A DNA stretch of 64,000 bases from Rathayibacter tritici (GTDB taxonomy: Bacteria > Actinomycetota > Actinomycetes > Actinomycetales > Microbacteriaceae), in assembly GCF_002932875.1 (NCBI RefSeq), contig NZ_PSWS01000039.1, positions 39,755 to 103,754 of the forward strand, read 5' to 3'. Under the pieces are notes generated by a model that was not told the origin of the DNA, ran no database searches, and saw nothing but the letters and a program-made list of their open reading frames with translations. A program made the position numbers and the translations under genes. Below are positions 49,067 to 58,190 of the stretch, in pieces (position 1 is the stretch's first letter; every line of letters begins with the position of its first letter).

Positions 49067-50095
49067 TCAGCTGCTCGCGCGCACCACGAGCGTCGTCGGC
49101 ATCAGCGTGCGGTGCTCCACGGGAAGGCCCTCGATCCGGGCGGTCAGCAGCTCGATCATGCGGGCGCCGAGTTCGTCGGGGATCTGGCGCACCGTCGTCA
49201 GCGCGGGCACGGCGTTTCGCGCAAAGAGGTCGTCGTCGAAGCCGACGACCGACACGTCCTCGGCGATCCGTCGTCCGGCTTCGCGCAGCGCGGCGTACGC
49301 GCCGACCGCCATCTGGTCGTTTGCGGCGAAGACGCCGTCGAGGTCGGGGTCGCGGGCGAGGAGGCGGCGCATCGCCTCGGTGCCGCTGGCGGGCGAGAAA
49401 TCGCCCCACTCGACGAGGTCGTCGGCAAGGCCCGCGTCGGTCAGGGCGCCGCGCCAACCGATCAGGCGATCCACGCCGGGCGGCATATCAGCGGGTCCCG
49501 CGATGGTCGCGATCCTGCGCCGGCCGCGCTCGATCAGGTGGGCTGTGGCGACGGCAGCGCCCTCGACGTTGTCGACGTCCACGAAGTAGGAACCGCGCTC
49601 CTCCGGCGAAAGCGGCCGCCCACCGAAGACGATCGGCAGCGTGCCCGAGAGTGCCGCGTAGGAGTGGTCGCCCGAGTGGTGCGAGACCACGAGCGCGCCG
49701 TCGACATTGCCGCCCAGGAGGTAGCGCCGTGTCTTCTCGCCGTCGGTCTCGGAGGCGATCAGCATCGAGAGCGTGTAGTCGGTGTCGGCCAGGCGCATCG
49801 CGGCGCCCTGCACGATCGCGGCGAAGAACGGATCCGCGAAGACTCGGGCTGTCGACTCCGGCACGATCAGCGCGATCGACTGCGTGCGCCGCGAGGCGAG
49901 CATCCGGGCCGCGCGGTTGGGCACGTAGTCGAGCTCACCGATGGCTTTCTGGACGGCGGCTACGATCTCGGCCGCGACCTGCGGGGCCCCGTTGACCACC
50001 CGCGACACGGTCGCGCGCGAGACTCCGGCCCGCGCCGCGACCATCTCGAGGGTGGGAGAGCGGCCCCCGCTGCGGATGCCCGTCGCCTCACTCAC
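49067..50095 (-). CDS. LacI-family repressor (CebR-like)
   Basis: A 342-residue repressor. The helix-turn-helix is TLEMVAARAGVSRATVSRVVNGAPQV (residues ~15-40), with hinge YVPNRAARMLASRRT, then a periplasmic-binding-protein-like sugar domain (GGNVDGALVVSHHSG, GVFAANDQMAVGAYAALREAG). It is encoded 3 bp after the beta-glucosidase gene in the same direction. A TGGAGCGCTCTC site upstream of that operon resembles the CebR operator, so cellobiose or a similar beta-glucoside is the likely inducer. Confidence 0.9.
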   Translation of the reverse strand: MSEATGIRSGGRSPTLEMVAARAGVSRATVSRVVNGAPQVAAEIVAAVQKAIGELDYVPNRAARMLASRRTQSIALIVPESTARVFADPFFAAIVQGAAMRLADTDYTLSMLIASETDGEKTRRYLLGGNVDGALVVSHHSGDHSYAALSGTLPIVFGGRPLSPEERGSYFVDVDNVEGAAVATAHLIERGRRRIATIAGPADMPPGVDRLIGWRGALTDAGLADDLVEWGDFSPASGTEAMRRLLARDPDLDGVFAANDQMAVGAYAALREAGRRIAEDVSVVGFDDDLFARNAVPALTTVRQIPDELGARMIELLTARIEGLPVEHRTLMPTTLVVRASS

Positions 50096-50098
50096 GGG

Positions 50099-51574
50099 TC
50101 AGCCGAGGGTCGCCGCGGCGCTGCCGCCGAGCAGTCGGGAGTAGACCAGGCCCGAGTCCTTCACGATCCGCTCCTGCGTTCCGTAGTCGACGCGCACGAT
50201 GCCGAAGCGCTTCTCGTAGCCCCACGCCCACTCGTAATTGTCCAGGAGCGACCAGACGAAGTAGCCGCGGACGTCGGCGCCCTGGTCGATCGCGTCGGCG
50301 ACCTTCTCGACGTGATCGAGCACGTACTGTGTGCGGTCCACGTCGGGGACGCGGTTCTCGAGCACGACGTCATCGTAAGCGGCGCCGTTCTCGGTCACGT
50401 AGAGCGGAGGAAGGTTCTCGTACTCCAGGCCCAGGCGGGTCAGCAGGTAGCGCAGCCCGTCCGGGTTCACCTCCCAGTCCATCGCGGTGCGCGGCAACCC
50501 GCGCGAGGGGAAGGTGATGAACTCGGAGCCGACCCAGGGGGAGCCGACCTCGCGGTCGGTAGCCTGCGCGAAGTCCTCGGCGCCGGCCGGCAGCGGGTGG
50601 GCCGAGACGTTGTCGTCGTGGTAGTGGTTCACGCCGAGGAAGTCGAGCGGGAGCGAGATGAGGTCGAGGTCCCCGTCCACGATCAGCTCGTCGAGGCCGA
50701 GCCCGGCGACGTCCTCGAGCAGGTCCTCGGGGTACTCGCCGCGCAGCAGCGGGTCGAGGAAGATGCGGTTCTGGAGCGCGTCGAAGCGGCGCGCGGCGTC
50801 GAGGTCGGCCTCGTCCTCGGGGTCGTCGGGGACGGCGTTCGAGAGGTTGAGCGTGATGCCCAGGTTCTGCGCGCCGAGCTGCCGGAGCGTCGAGACGGCC
50901 AGCCCGTGGGCGAGGTGCGTGTGGTGGACGGCGGCGAGGGCCTTCTGCTGCGAGACGACGCCGGGAGCGTGCACGCCTGCTCCGTACGAGAGCAGGGTCG
51001 AGCAGAACGGCTCGTTGAACGTGGTCCAGTGCTGCACCCGGTCGCCGAGGCCTTCGTAGACAGCCTCGGCGTAGTCCCGGAAGCGCTCGGCGGTGTCGCG
51101 GTTCGCCCAGCCGCCGGTCTCCTCGACGGCCTGCGGGAGGTCCCAGTGGTAGAGGGTCAGCCACGGCAGCACACCGGCGCCGAGCAGCTCGTCGACCAGG
51201 CGGGAGTAGAAGTCGAGGCCCTCGGGGTTCACGGCGCGGTCGCCGGGCTTCACCCGCGACCAGCTGACCGAGAAGCGGTAGGACCCCAGCCCAAGCTCCT
51301 TCATCAGCTGCACGTCGGCGGGCATCCGGTGGTAGTGGTCGACCGCGACCTCGGGAGTGTCTCCCTTCGCGACGGCTCCGGGCACGCGCGAGAACGCGTC
51401 CCAGATGCTGTCCTCCTTGCCGCCCTCGTGCCCGGCGCCCTCGACCTGGGCGGCAGCGGTCGCGGATCCCCAGAGGAAGCCGGCGGGCCAGTCGCGAGTG
51501 GCGAGCCGGTCGGCCCGCGTGATCTGCTCCGAGAGATTCGGGGTCACGGGGGAGGGGGTGGGGGCGGCGCTCAT
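50099..51574 (-). CDS. Family GH1 beta-glucosidase
   Basis: A 491-residue TIM-barrel glycosidase: WGSATAAAQVEGAGHEGGKEDSIWD start, HWTTFNEPFC (acid/base Glu) and PPLYVTENGAAYDD (nucleophile Glu), with YFVWSLLDNYEWAWGYEKRFG near the end. It has no signal peptide, so it hydrolyses imported cellobiose or other beta-glucosides in the cytoplasm. ATG 51574 follows GGAG. In operon with the LacI-type repressor. Confidence 0.92.
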   Translation of the reverse strand: MSAAPTPSPVTPNLSEQITRADRLATRDWPAGFLWGSATAAAQVEGAGHEGGKEDSIWDAFSRVPGAVAKGDTPEVAVDHYHRMPADVQLMKELGLGSYRFSVSWSRVKPGDRAVNPEGLDFYSRLVDELLGAGVLPWLTLYHWDLPQAVEETGGWANRDTAERFRDYAEAVYEGLGDRVQHWTTFNEPFCSTLLSYGAGVHAPGVVSQQKALAAVHHTHLAHGLAVSTLRQLGAQNLGITLNLSNAVPDDPEDEADLDAARRFDALQNRIFLDPLLRGEYPEDLLEDVAGLGLDELIVDGDLDLISLPLDFLGVNHYHDDNVSAHPLPAGAEDFAQATDREVGSPWVGSEFITFPSRGLPRTAMDWEVNPDGLRYLLTRLGLEYENLPPLYVTENGAAYDDVVLENRVPDVDRTQYVLDHVEKVADAIDQGADVRGYFVWSLLDNYEWAWGYEKRFGIVRVDYGTQERIVKDSGLVYSRLLGGSAAATLG

Positions 51575-51617
51575 GGCGGACTCCTTCGGCAGCGGTTCGA
51601 CCATCCTAGGGCCCCGA

Positions 51618-51629
51618 TGGAGCGCTCTC
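51618..51629. promoter_or_regulatory. CebR-type operator upstream of beta-glucosidase
   Basis: TGGAGCGCTCTC, centred on the palindrome GAGCGCTC, is close to the known CebR consensus TGGGAGCGCTCCCA of Actinobacteria, about 45 bp upstream of the GH1 start. Confidence 0.6.
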
Positions 51630-51775
51630 TCGCGCCGGAACCTGAGACATCTCGGTCCGGACGACGGCGAGGCACCGCCCAGGAGCCCGGACACCGCGAT
51701 GAGCGCGGTGTCCGAGCGGCGAAGGCGATGCCTCGGAGGGGGACCCAGGCGCGGCGACCGGTCGGCGCCGCACGC

Positions 51776-53611
51776 TCAGCCGCGGTGGTCGCCGTGCCCG
51801 TCCCGCGGCCCGGCGGTCGGGACAGAATCCGTTCGGACGTCCGGCTCGATGCTGCCAGCGGCCAGGTCGGCACCGGCGCGCGCGGCGAGCTGCGGATCGG
51901 TGCGCCGCAGCTCCTCGGCGCTGTCCTCGGCGGCCTGGTCGTGCGCCTCCTGCATGGCCGACTTCGCCCGCAGCGGCGGGGTCTTGAGGAACCACGAGAG
52001 CACGAAGGCCAGCAGGACGACGCCCAGCGCGACCTGGAAGACGGTCACCGTCGCGTCGTTGAACCCGGTCAGGAACGGAGCAGAGAGGGCGCGGTCCGCC
52101 GTGTTCAGGAACGAGGTGTCTCCGTCGAGAGCGGAGCCGATCGCCGCGGTGTCCTGCGACTGGAGCAGCTTCAGGATGTCGGCGTTGGCCGGGTCCGCGA
52201 CGACGGCCGGGTCGGTGGCCGCCCGCTGCAGGTCGGCCGAGAGCACCGGGTTCCTGAACGCTGCGGCGATGGTCTCGGGGATGCGGCTGAACAGCACCGA
52301 GAAGATGACGGCGGTGCCCAGCGTGCCGCCGATCTGTCGGAAGAACGTCGAGGCGCTGGTCGCGACTCCCATGTTCGCCACGTCGACCGAGTTCTGCGAG
52401 GCCAGGGTAAGGGTCTGCATCATCTGCCCGAGCCCCAGGCCCAGCAGCAGCATCCCGCCCATCATGAAGATCACGGGCTTGTCGATCGTCACGAAGCTGA
52501 AGTAGAGGAACGCGGCCGACATCAGGAAGGTGCCGACGATCGGGAAGGCCCGGTAACGGCCGGTACGCGAGATGATCTGCCCCGAGACGATCGAGGCGAT
52601 CATCAAGCCAAGGATCATCGGCAGCATCAGGAAGCCGGACTCGGTCGGCGTGGCACCATTGACCAGCTGCAGGTACAGCGGGATCGCCATCATGCCGCCG
52701 AACATGCCGAAGCCGACCAGGACGCCCAGCACGGTCGCCATCGAGAAGGTGGGCGAGCGGAAGAGCTTGAGCGGGATCAGCGCGTCGTCGCCCATCAGCC
52801 GCTCGGCCGCGATGAAGCCGACGATACCCAGCGCGCCGACGAGGTAGCAGACCCAGGCGATCGGCGAGCCCCAGCCCCACTCCCGGCCCTGCTCCGCGAT
52901 CAACAGCAGCGGGCCGGCGGCGATGACCACGAGCGAGGCGCCCCACCAGTCGATCCGCACCGAGCGCTTGCCGGCGGGCTTGGGGAGGTGCAGGAAGCGG
53001 ACCACGATGAACAGCGCCACGGCGCCGATCGGCAGGTTGATCAGGAAGACCCAGCGCCACCCGGTGATGAAGAGGATTTCGGGAGTGCCGGCGAGCAGGC
53101 CGCCGATGAGGGGGCCGACGACGCTCGAGATGCCGAAGACGGCGAGGAAGTAGCCCTGATACTTAGCGCGCTCGCGCGGGGGGAGGATGTCGCCCATCAC
53201 GGTGAGCGCGAGCGACATCAATCCGCCGGCGCCGAGGCCCTGCACGGCGCGGAAGCCGGCGAGGCCGAGCATCGAGGTCGAGAAGCCCGCGAGAGTCGAA
53301 CCGATCAGGAACAGGACGATCGCGATCAGGTAGAGCGGCCGGCGGCCGAAGATGTCGGAGAGCTTGCCGTAGATGGGCGTCGCGATCGTCGAGACGATCA
53401 GGTAGGCAGTGGTCACCCACGCCTGCTGCGAGAGGCCGTCGAGGTCGTCCGCGATGGTGCGCATCGAGGTGCCGACGATCGTCTGGTCGAGCGAAGAAAG
53501 GAACATCCCGGCCATCAGGCCGAAGATGACGAACAGGATCTGGCGGTGCGACATCACGGCGCCGGAGGGCGTCGCGGTCGCGGCGGATGGAGCGGAGGCG
53601 GAGTCGGCCAC
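51776..53611 (-). CDS. DHA2-family MFS multidrug exporter (14 TM)
   Basis: A 611-residue transporter of the EmrB/QacA type. MFLSSLDQTIVGTSMRTIADDLDG at TM1, PIYGKLSDIFGRRPLYL in the TM2-TM3 loop and VVGPLIGGLLAG (motif C) at TM5 are typical. About 14 helices, an extended extracytoplasmic loop near residues 450-500 and a charged tail. Likely exports hydrophobic drugs or own metabolites by proton antiport. No TetR/MarR regulator is adjacent. Confidence 0.88.
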   Translation of the reverse strand: MADSASAPSAATATPSGAVMSHRQILFVIFGLMAGMFLSSLDQTIVGTSMRTIADDLDGLSQQAWVTTAYLIVSTIATPIYGKLSDIFGRRPLYLIAIVLFLIGSTLAGFSTSMLGLAGFRAVQGLGAGGLMSLALTVMGDILPPRERAKYQGYFLAVFGISSVVGPLIGGLLAGTPEILFITGWRWVFLINLPIGAVALFIVVRFLHLPKPAGKRSVRIDWWGASLVVIAAGPLLLIAEQGREWGWGSPIAWVCYLVGALGIVGFIAAERLMGDDALIPLKLFRSPTFSMATVLGVLVGFGMFGGMMAIPLYLQLVNGATPTESGFLMLPMILGLMIASIVSGQIISRTGRYRAFPIVGTFLMSAAFLYFSFVTIDKPVIFMMGGMLLLGLGLGQMMQTLTLASQNSVDVANMGVATSASTFFRQIGGTLGTAVIFSVLFSRIPETIAAAFRNPVLSADLQRAATDPAVVADPANADILKLLQSQDTAAIGSALDGDTSFLNTADRALSAPFLTGFNDATVTVFQVALGVVLLAFVLSWFLKTPPLRAKSAMQEAHDQAAEDSAEELRRTDPQLAARAGADLAAGSIEPDVRTDSVPTAGPRDGHGDHRG

Positions 53612-53756
53612 GGTGGTCCCCTTGTCTGGCGGACGCGTCCAGGCACGGCAATCCGCCGCAAACGTTGCGTGCTGCGCAAAGTTACATCGCGTGTGAAGTT
53701 TGCGACAGGGGGTCCCATCAACCTGAGCAGTATCTCAGGTCCGCCGGAGTCGCGGG

Positions 53757-55301
53757 TCACGCCGTGGCCGGGACCGCCTCGTCCGCCCAGCCGGCCTCGC
53801 GCAGCGCAGCACGCGCCTCCGCTCGCGCGGAGTAGGGGGTGCGGACACCGAGGATGTCGCGGTAGTTCTGGTGCCCGGGACCGGCCCAGAGGATGGCGTC
53901 GCCCTCGTGCGCCAGGGAGACGGCGACGCGGATGGCGCGCTTGGGGTCGTCGACCTCGTGGAGCTCGGCATCCGGGCGGGCAGCGCGGGCGGCGTCGACG
54001 AGGGTTCGACGGATTGAGGCCGGGTCCTCGAAGCGCGGGTGGTGATCGGTGATCACCAGCGCGTCGCTGCCCAGGACCGCGGCCTCGGCCATCGCGGGAC
54101 GCTTGAGCGCATCACGATCGCCGTCCGCCCCGAAGACCATGATCACGCGACCCGGGGTGACCTCGCGAACCGCTTCGAGTGTGCGCGCGAAGGCGTCGGC
54201 GCTGTGGCCGAAGTCGACGTACACCGTGGGACCGCGCTCGCCCGAGACGCGCTCGGTGCGTCCGGGAAGGGAGGCGTCCACTCCGCCGTCGCGGTGCAGG
54301 GCGGCACGGATCTCACCGATTGGCCAGCCGGCTTCGATCAGCATCGCGATGGCGAGACCGGCATTGGCCGCCATGTGCACGCCGATGATCGGGACGGACG
54401 TCGTGATCGCGCGGCCCTCGCGGTTCTCGAGCCGGAACCGGGTGCGGCCGAACTGCTGCTCGAGCACGGTCACGGTCCAGTCGGCGTCCACGCCGGGGAC
54501 GGAGGTGATCGTGGTGATCGGCACGCCGGCGACCTCGCAGAGGCGGGCACCAGCGGGGGAATCGAGCGAGACAACGGCGCGGCGGGCCCGATCGGGCCGG
54601 AAGAGCTGCGCCTTTTCGCCGAAGTAGGTGTCCATGTCGCCGTAGTCGTCGAGATGGTCGTGGCTGAGGTTGGTGAACCCCGCGACGTCGAAGACGACGC
54701 CGTCGACGCGGTGCCGGGTGAGAGCCTGCGCACTGACCTCGATTGCTGCGGCGCCGACGCCCTCCTCCTCCATTCGGGCGACCAGCGCGTGCAGCTCGGT
54801 GGCCTCCGGTGTGGTGAGACCGCTGGTCACCGACGTATCGCCGATGTGGCGCTCGGCTGTCGAGCTCAAGCCCGGGACGACGCCGAGCTGGCGGAGGATC
54901 CCCTCGAGCATGTGCACGGTCGACGTCTTGCCGTTGGTGCCGGTCACGCCCAGGAGCACCGGGGAGCGTTCAGCCGTGCCGTAGACGGCGGAGGCGATCG
55001 CACCCAGTCGCGAGCGCGGCTGGTCGACCACGAGGACGGGCAACCCGGTCGCTCGGGCGGACGCCGCTCCTGCGCCGTCGGTGAGCACGGCTGCCGCCCC
55101 GCGCGAGGCGGCCTGCTTGACGAAGTCGGTGCCGTGACGGTTCACGCCGGGCAGTGCGACGAAGAGGTCGCCTGGTTCGACATCGGAGGCGATCAGTGTG
55201 ACTCCGCTGATCTCGGTCGTGAGGTCGTCGTCGCCCCCGAGCTCGAGCGTCCGTGCGAGTGCAGCGAGAGGAACGGAAGGCGCAGTGAGGGGTCGGAGCA
55301 T
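53757..55301 (-). CDS. murE: MurE-like UDP-MurNAc-tripeptide synthetase
   Basis: A 514-residue Mur ligase: VALPGVNRHGTDFVKQA (uridine-binding N-domain), LGVTGTNGKTSTVHMLEGIL (ATP loop, ~110-128), TPEATELHALVARMEEEG, FTNLSHDHLDDYGDMDTYF and MVFGADGDRDALKRPAM. At about residues 416-420, where MurE usually has DNPR for meso-diaminopimelate, this protein reads DHHPR, which hints at another third residue (the family uses diaminobutyrate, ornithine or lysine). ATG 55301 with AGAGGA upstream is preferred to 55376. It stands alone, outside any division/cell-wall cluster. Confidence 0.85.
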   Translation of the reverse strand: MLRPLTAPSVPLAALARTLELGGDDDLTTEISGVTLIASDVEPGDLFVALPGVNRHGTDFVKQAASRGAAAVLTDGAGAASARATGLPVLVVDQPRSRLGAIASAVYGTAERSPVLLGVTGTNGKTSTVHMLEGILRQLGVVPGLSSTAERHIGDTSVTSGLTTPEATELHALVARMEEEGVGAAAIEVSAQALTRHRVDGVVFDVAGFTNLSHDHLDDYGDMDTYFGEKAQLFRPDRARRAVVSLDSPAGARLCEVAGVPITTITSVPGVDADWTVTVLEQQFGRTRFRLENREGRAITTSVPIIGVHMAANAGLAIAMLIEAGWPIGEIRAALHRDGGVDASLPGRTERVSGERGPTVYVDFGHSADAFARTLEAVREVTPGRVIMVFGADGDRDALKRPAMAEAAVLGSDALVITDHHPRFEDPASIRRTLVDAARAARPDAELHEVDDPKRAIRVAVSLAHEGDAILWAGPGHQNYRDILGVRTPYSARAEARAALREAGWADEAVPATA

Positions 55302-55506
55302 GGTGTCCTCTCGTCGACGACTCCGGGGGGCCGTGCGGCCGGAAGGGGCGGTCGCACGCGGAGTCGTGTCTGTCACTCAAGCTAGGGGTCCGCTTATGTG
55401 AATCCTTAGAGGATATGCGCCTCTCGCGCGGAGGGGCATGGGTGGACAGATCCGCTCGCCGGTGCTTTCGCCCGCTGTGTTCCGGGCCCGTGACACCGGG
55501 TCTGTC

Positions 55507-55512
55507 TAGGCT
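55507..55512 (+). promoter_or_regulatory. -10 hexamer of leaderless promoter for VanY-type gene
   Basis: TAGGCT ends 6 nt before ATG 55519; GGAGG abuts the ATG with no spacing and so is unlikely to serve as a ribosome-binding site. Confidence 0.45.
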
Positions 55513-55518
55513 CGGAGG

Positions 55519-56379
55519 ATGACGCTGAACGAGAACGAGCCGACCGGCCCTCGCCCGGTCCGCCGCCGAGCCCTAGTCATCGGAGGAGTCGCCGCGGCGG
55601 CGGGCCTGACTGCGCTGGGCGTGGGAGCCGCCATCGGGAACGGCGCCGCGCCCCCGTCGTCGACGCCCGTGCCGCCGTCGCCCCTCACCACCGCTACGAC
55701 GACCGCCTCGGCCACCGCCGCTGCGAAGCCGACCCCGACGCCCTCCTCCTCGGGGATCGACCTCGGCGCGCAGTCCGTCGATGATCCGGCGAGCACCTGG
55801 GTCGTCGTCAACAAGCTCCGGACACTCTCGCCTGTCGACTACGTCCCGGCCGACCTGACCTTCCCCGACGTGCCTTACGTCAACCGCCAGCCGATGCGCC
55901 AGGCCACGGCCGACGCCCTCGTCTCGCTCTTCACTGCGGCCAGAAGTGAGGCGGGCCTCTCGCTCGCCGTGCAGAGCGCCTACCGCTCCTACGACACGCA
56001 GGTCCGTGTCTACGCGGGCTGGGTGTCCTCGCGCGGGCAAGCGGGAGCGGATGCCACCAGCGCGCGCCCGGGGCACAGCGAGCACCAGACGGGCTGGGCG
56101 GTGGACGTGGTCGGAGCATCGGGAGAGTGCGCGCTCGAGATCTGCTGGGTTGACACTGCGGAGGGACAGTGGGTCGGCGCGAACGCGCACCGGTTCGGCT
56201 TCCTGGTGCGGTACAAGCCGGACACCACCTCGATCACGGGGTACGAGTCGGAGCCGTACCACCTGCGCTATGTCGGCACCCCGCTCGCCGGCTACCTGCA
56301 CGACTCCGGTATCGAGACGCTCGAGCGAGCTTTCGGCCTTCCGGATGCGCCCGATTACGCGCCGGGGACCACGTCCTAG
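55519..56379 (+). CDS. D-alanyl-D-alanine carboxypeptidase, VanY/M15B family
   Basis: A 286-residue exported protein: a hydrophobic signal/anchor near residues 20-40 (twin-arginine-like PVRRRALVIGG before it), a Thr/Ala/Pro linker, then the peptidase domain (~85-275) with SAYRSYDTQVRVY, GHSEHQTGWAVDVVG (zinc His and Asp) and EPYHLRYVG (Glu and zinc His). It trims the terminal D-Ala from peptidoglycan stems outside the membrane. Confidence 0.88.
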   Translation: MTLNENEPTGPRPVRRRALVIGGVAAAAGLTALGVGAAIGNGAAPPSSTPVPPSPLTTATTTASATAAAKPTPTPSSSGIDLGAQSVDDPASTWVVVNKLRTLSPVDYVPADLTFPDVPYVNRQPMRQATADALVSLFTAARSEAGLSLAVQSAYRSYDTQVRVYAGWVSSRGQAGADATSARPGHSEHQTGWAVDVVGASGECALEICWVDTAEGQWVGANAHRFGFLVRYKPDTTSITGYESEPYHLRYVGTPLAGYLHDSGIETLERAFGLPDAPDYAPGTTS

Positions 56380-56562
56380 CCGGTCTCGTGGTGACAGACG
56401 GACACGACCGGGCGTGACACGCGCCGCTCGTTACCGTACTGTTACTCGGAGCGATTTCGGAGGCTGGTCATACCGGTCGCCCACCCCGCCTGGTGACATC
56501 ACCGCTTCCCCTGCTCCCGAGCCCGGTCCCCCCGCTGGGCCGCCGAACCGTGAGATCTCTCT

Positions 56563-58002
56563 GTGCCCCCTCGTTCCACCCGCTCCGCCCTGCCCGCCGA
56601 CCACCCCGAGACCCCCGCAGCGCCGCTCACCCGTCGTGACCTGCGCGAGCGCGAGGGTCGCCTCCGCCCCGCCGCTGCTCTCGCCACCGCCGCGCGACCC
56701 TCGGCCCCGGCCCGGCCGCAGCTCGCCGGCGAGGCGTCCTTCGCCTCCCGCCGCGACCGCCACGAGGCTGAGGGGCACCGGACTCGCACCGCGTCCGCCC
56801 GCCGCGGCGCCTCCTTCGTCCGCCCCTTTCGCCCCTCTCCGCGCACGATGGTGCTCGCCGTCTCCGGCGGCCTCGTCGTCGTGGCCGTCGCCTCGAGCCT
56901 GAGCCTCACGGTCGGCGCAGGCTCCTCCGCTGAGTCGGGGTCCGCGTCGGCGTCCGCTCCCCCGACGGCGGCCGGCGTCGCCGTGCTCCCCGCGACCACC
57001 GCCTCCGCGCGGGTCGTGCTCAGCTCCGTCTCGACCACTTCCGGCACCGTCGCGGGCGGCACCAGCGTCACGCTCGAGGGAGCGAACCTCGACGCGGTCG
57101 CCACGGTTCGGTTCGGCGACGCCGAGGGCAGTGTGGCCGTGGAGAACCGGGACCAGATCACGGTCACGGCTCCGCCTGCGGACGGCGAGGCGACGGGCGA
57201 GGTCCCGGTTGCCTTCTTCGACGCCGACGGCCACCCGATCACCTTCGACGCGGTCACCGACTCCGCCGCCGCGGTCACCGTCGACGGCGCCCCCGCCGAT
57301 GCGGTGCAGCCCGCCGTCGACACGTCGGATTCCGCGGCGGGTACCACGGCGCAGGCCTCGACCGACCTCGCCGCTCCGACCGCGAGCGCCACTGCCGGGC
57401 CCGCCGCCGCCGGGCCCGCCTCTGCCGGGCCCGCCGCCGCGTCCGGCTCCGCCGCGATCGGCGTGCTCGCCAGCACGAAGGTCGTCGCTTCGGCGATCAC
57501 CTTCGCCTACACGCCCGACCCGGCGATCGAGGCTGCGAAGGCGCAGGCCGCGCTCGACGCGAGCCGCCTCGCCTCCCAGCTCGATTACCTCCGCACCTAC
57601 TGGAGCGACGACAACTCAGCCCAGTACGGCGTGATCCCGGGCAACGACTGCGTCAACTTCGCCTCGCAGTCGCTGATCGCCCGCGGCTGGGAGATGGACG
57701 GCGAGTGGAGCTACTCCTCCTCCCGCGGTTACAGCTCGGCCTGGGCGTCCTCCACCGCGTTCCACGCCTATCTCGAGGCGCATCCCGAGCGCGCGACGCC
57801 GATCTCGAACTCGGAGCGGAACCTGGTGAAGCCGGGCGACATCGTCCAGTTCGACTGGAACGGCTCGGGCGACTGGGACCACACCGGCGTTGTGACGAGA
57901 GTCGACGGCGACACGATCCTCTACTCCTCGCACACCGCCGACAACTACGACCAGAGCATCGACTCGGCCTCCGCCGCCCGGATCACGTTCTGGGGAATCT
58001 GA
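56563..58002 (+). CDS. Exported protein with IPT/TIG domain and Amidase_6-type domain
   Basis: A 479-residue protein. A ~90-residue basic cytoplasmic N-region precedes one membrane helix (~95-115), an IPT/TIG immunoglobulin-like domain (~145-235: STTSGTVAGGTSVTLEGANL), an Ala/Gly/Pro-rich linker with AAGPASAGP repeats, and a C-terminal amidase-like domain (~330-479) with GNDCVNFASQSLIARGW (catalytic Cys), KPGDIVQFDW and WDHTGVVTRV (catalytic His). It likely cleaves peptidoglycan or a surface peptide. GTG 56563 is used. A strong terminator follows. Confidence 0.8.
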   Translation: MPPRSTRSALPADHPETPAAPLTRRDLREREGRLRPAAALATAARPSAPARPQLAGEASFASRRDRHEAEGHRTRTASARRGASFVRPFRPSPRTMVLAVSGGLVVVAVASSLSLTVGAGSSAESGSASASAPPTAAGVAVLPATTASARVVLSSVSTTSGTVAGGTSVTLEGANLDAVATVRFGDAEGSVAVENRDQITVTAPPADGEATGEVPVAFFDADGHPITFDAVTDSAAAVTVDGAPADAVQPAVDTSDSAAGTTAQASTDLAAPTASATAGPAAAGPASAGPAAASGSAAIGVLASTKVVASAITFAYTPDPAIEAAKAQAALDASRLASQLDYLRTYWSDDNSAQYGVIPGNDCVNFASQSLIARGWEMDGEWSYSSSRGYSSAWASSTAFHAYLEAHPERATPISNSERNLVKPGDIVQFDWNGSGDWDHTGVVTRVDGDTILYSSHTADNYDQSIDSASAARITFWGI

Positions 58003-58009
58003 TGCGGTG

Positions 58010-58057
58010 ACAGCGAAGGGGCCGCCTCCGCTGATGCGGTGACGGCCCCTTCGCTGT
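58010..58057. terminator. Bidirectional stem-loop terminator
   Basis: ACAGCGAAGGGGCCG (58010-58024) pairs perfectly with CGGCCCCTTCGCTGT (58043-58057), between the amidase gene and the convergent Asp23 operon. Confidence 0.8.
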
Positions 58058-58190
58058 GGGTCAGCTTGCCGACGGCCTCCCTGGCCTTGCCGACACGATT
58101 CACGGCTGCGATTCGTGTCGTCTGCACCCGTCAAGGGCTGCGTCTGTTCCGTATGATCGCCCGCCGGTGGGTACCGACGAGCGTGGCGGG

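Noticed and set aside
48776-54052. 1758-codon open frame on the plus strand
   Set aside because: Antisense to the DUF559 end, LacI, GH1, MFS and MurE genes; arginine/glycine/glutamate-rich low-complexity translation with no domain. A product of high GC.
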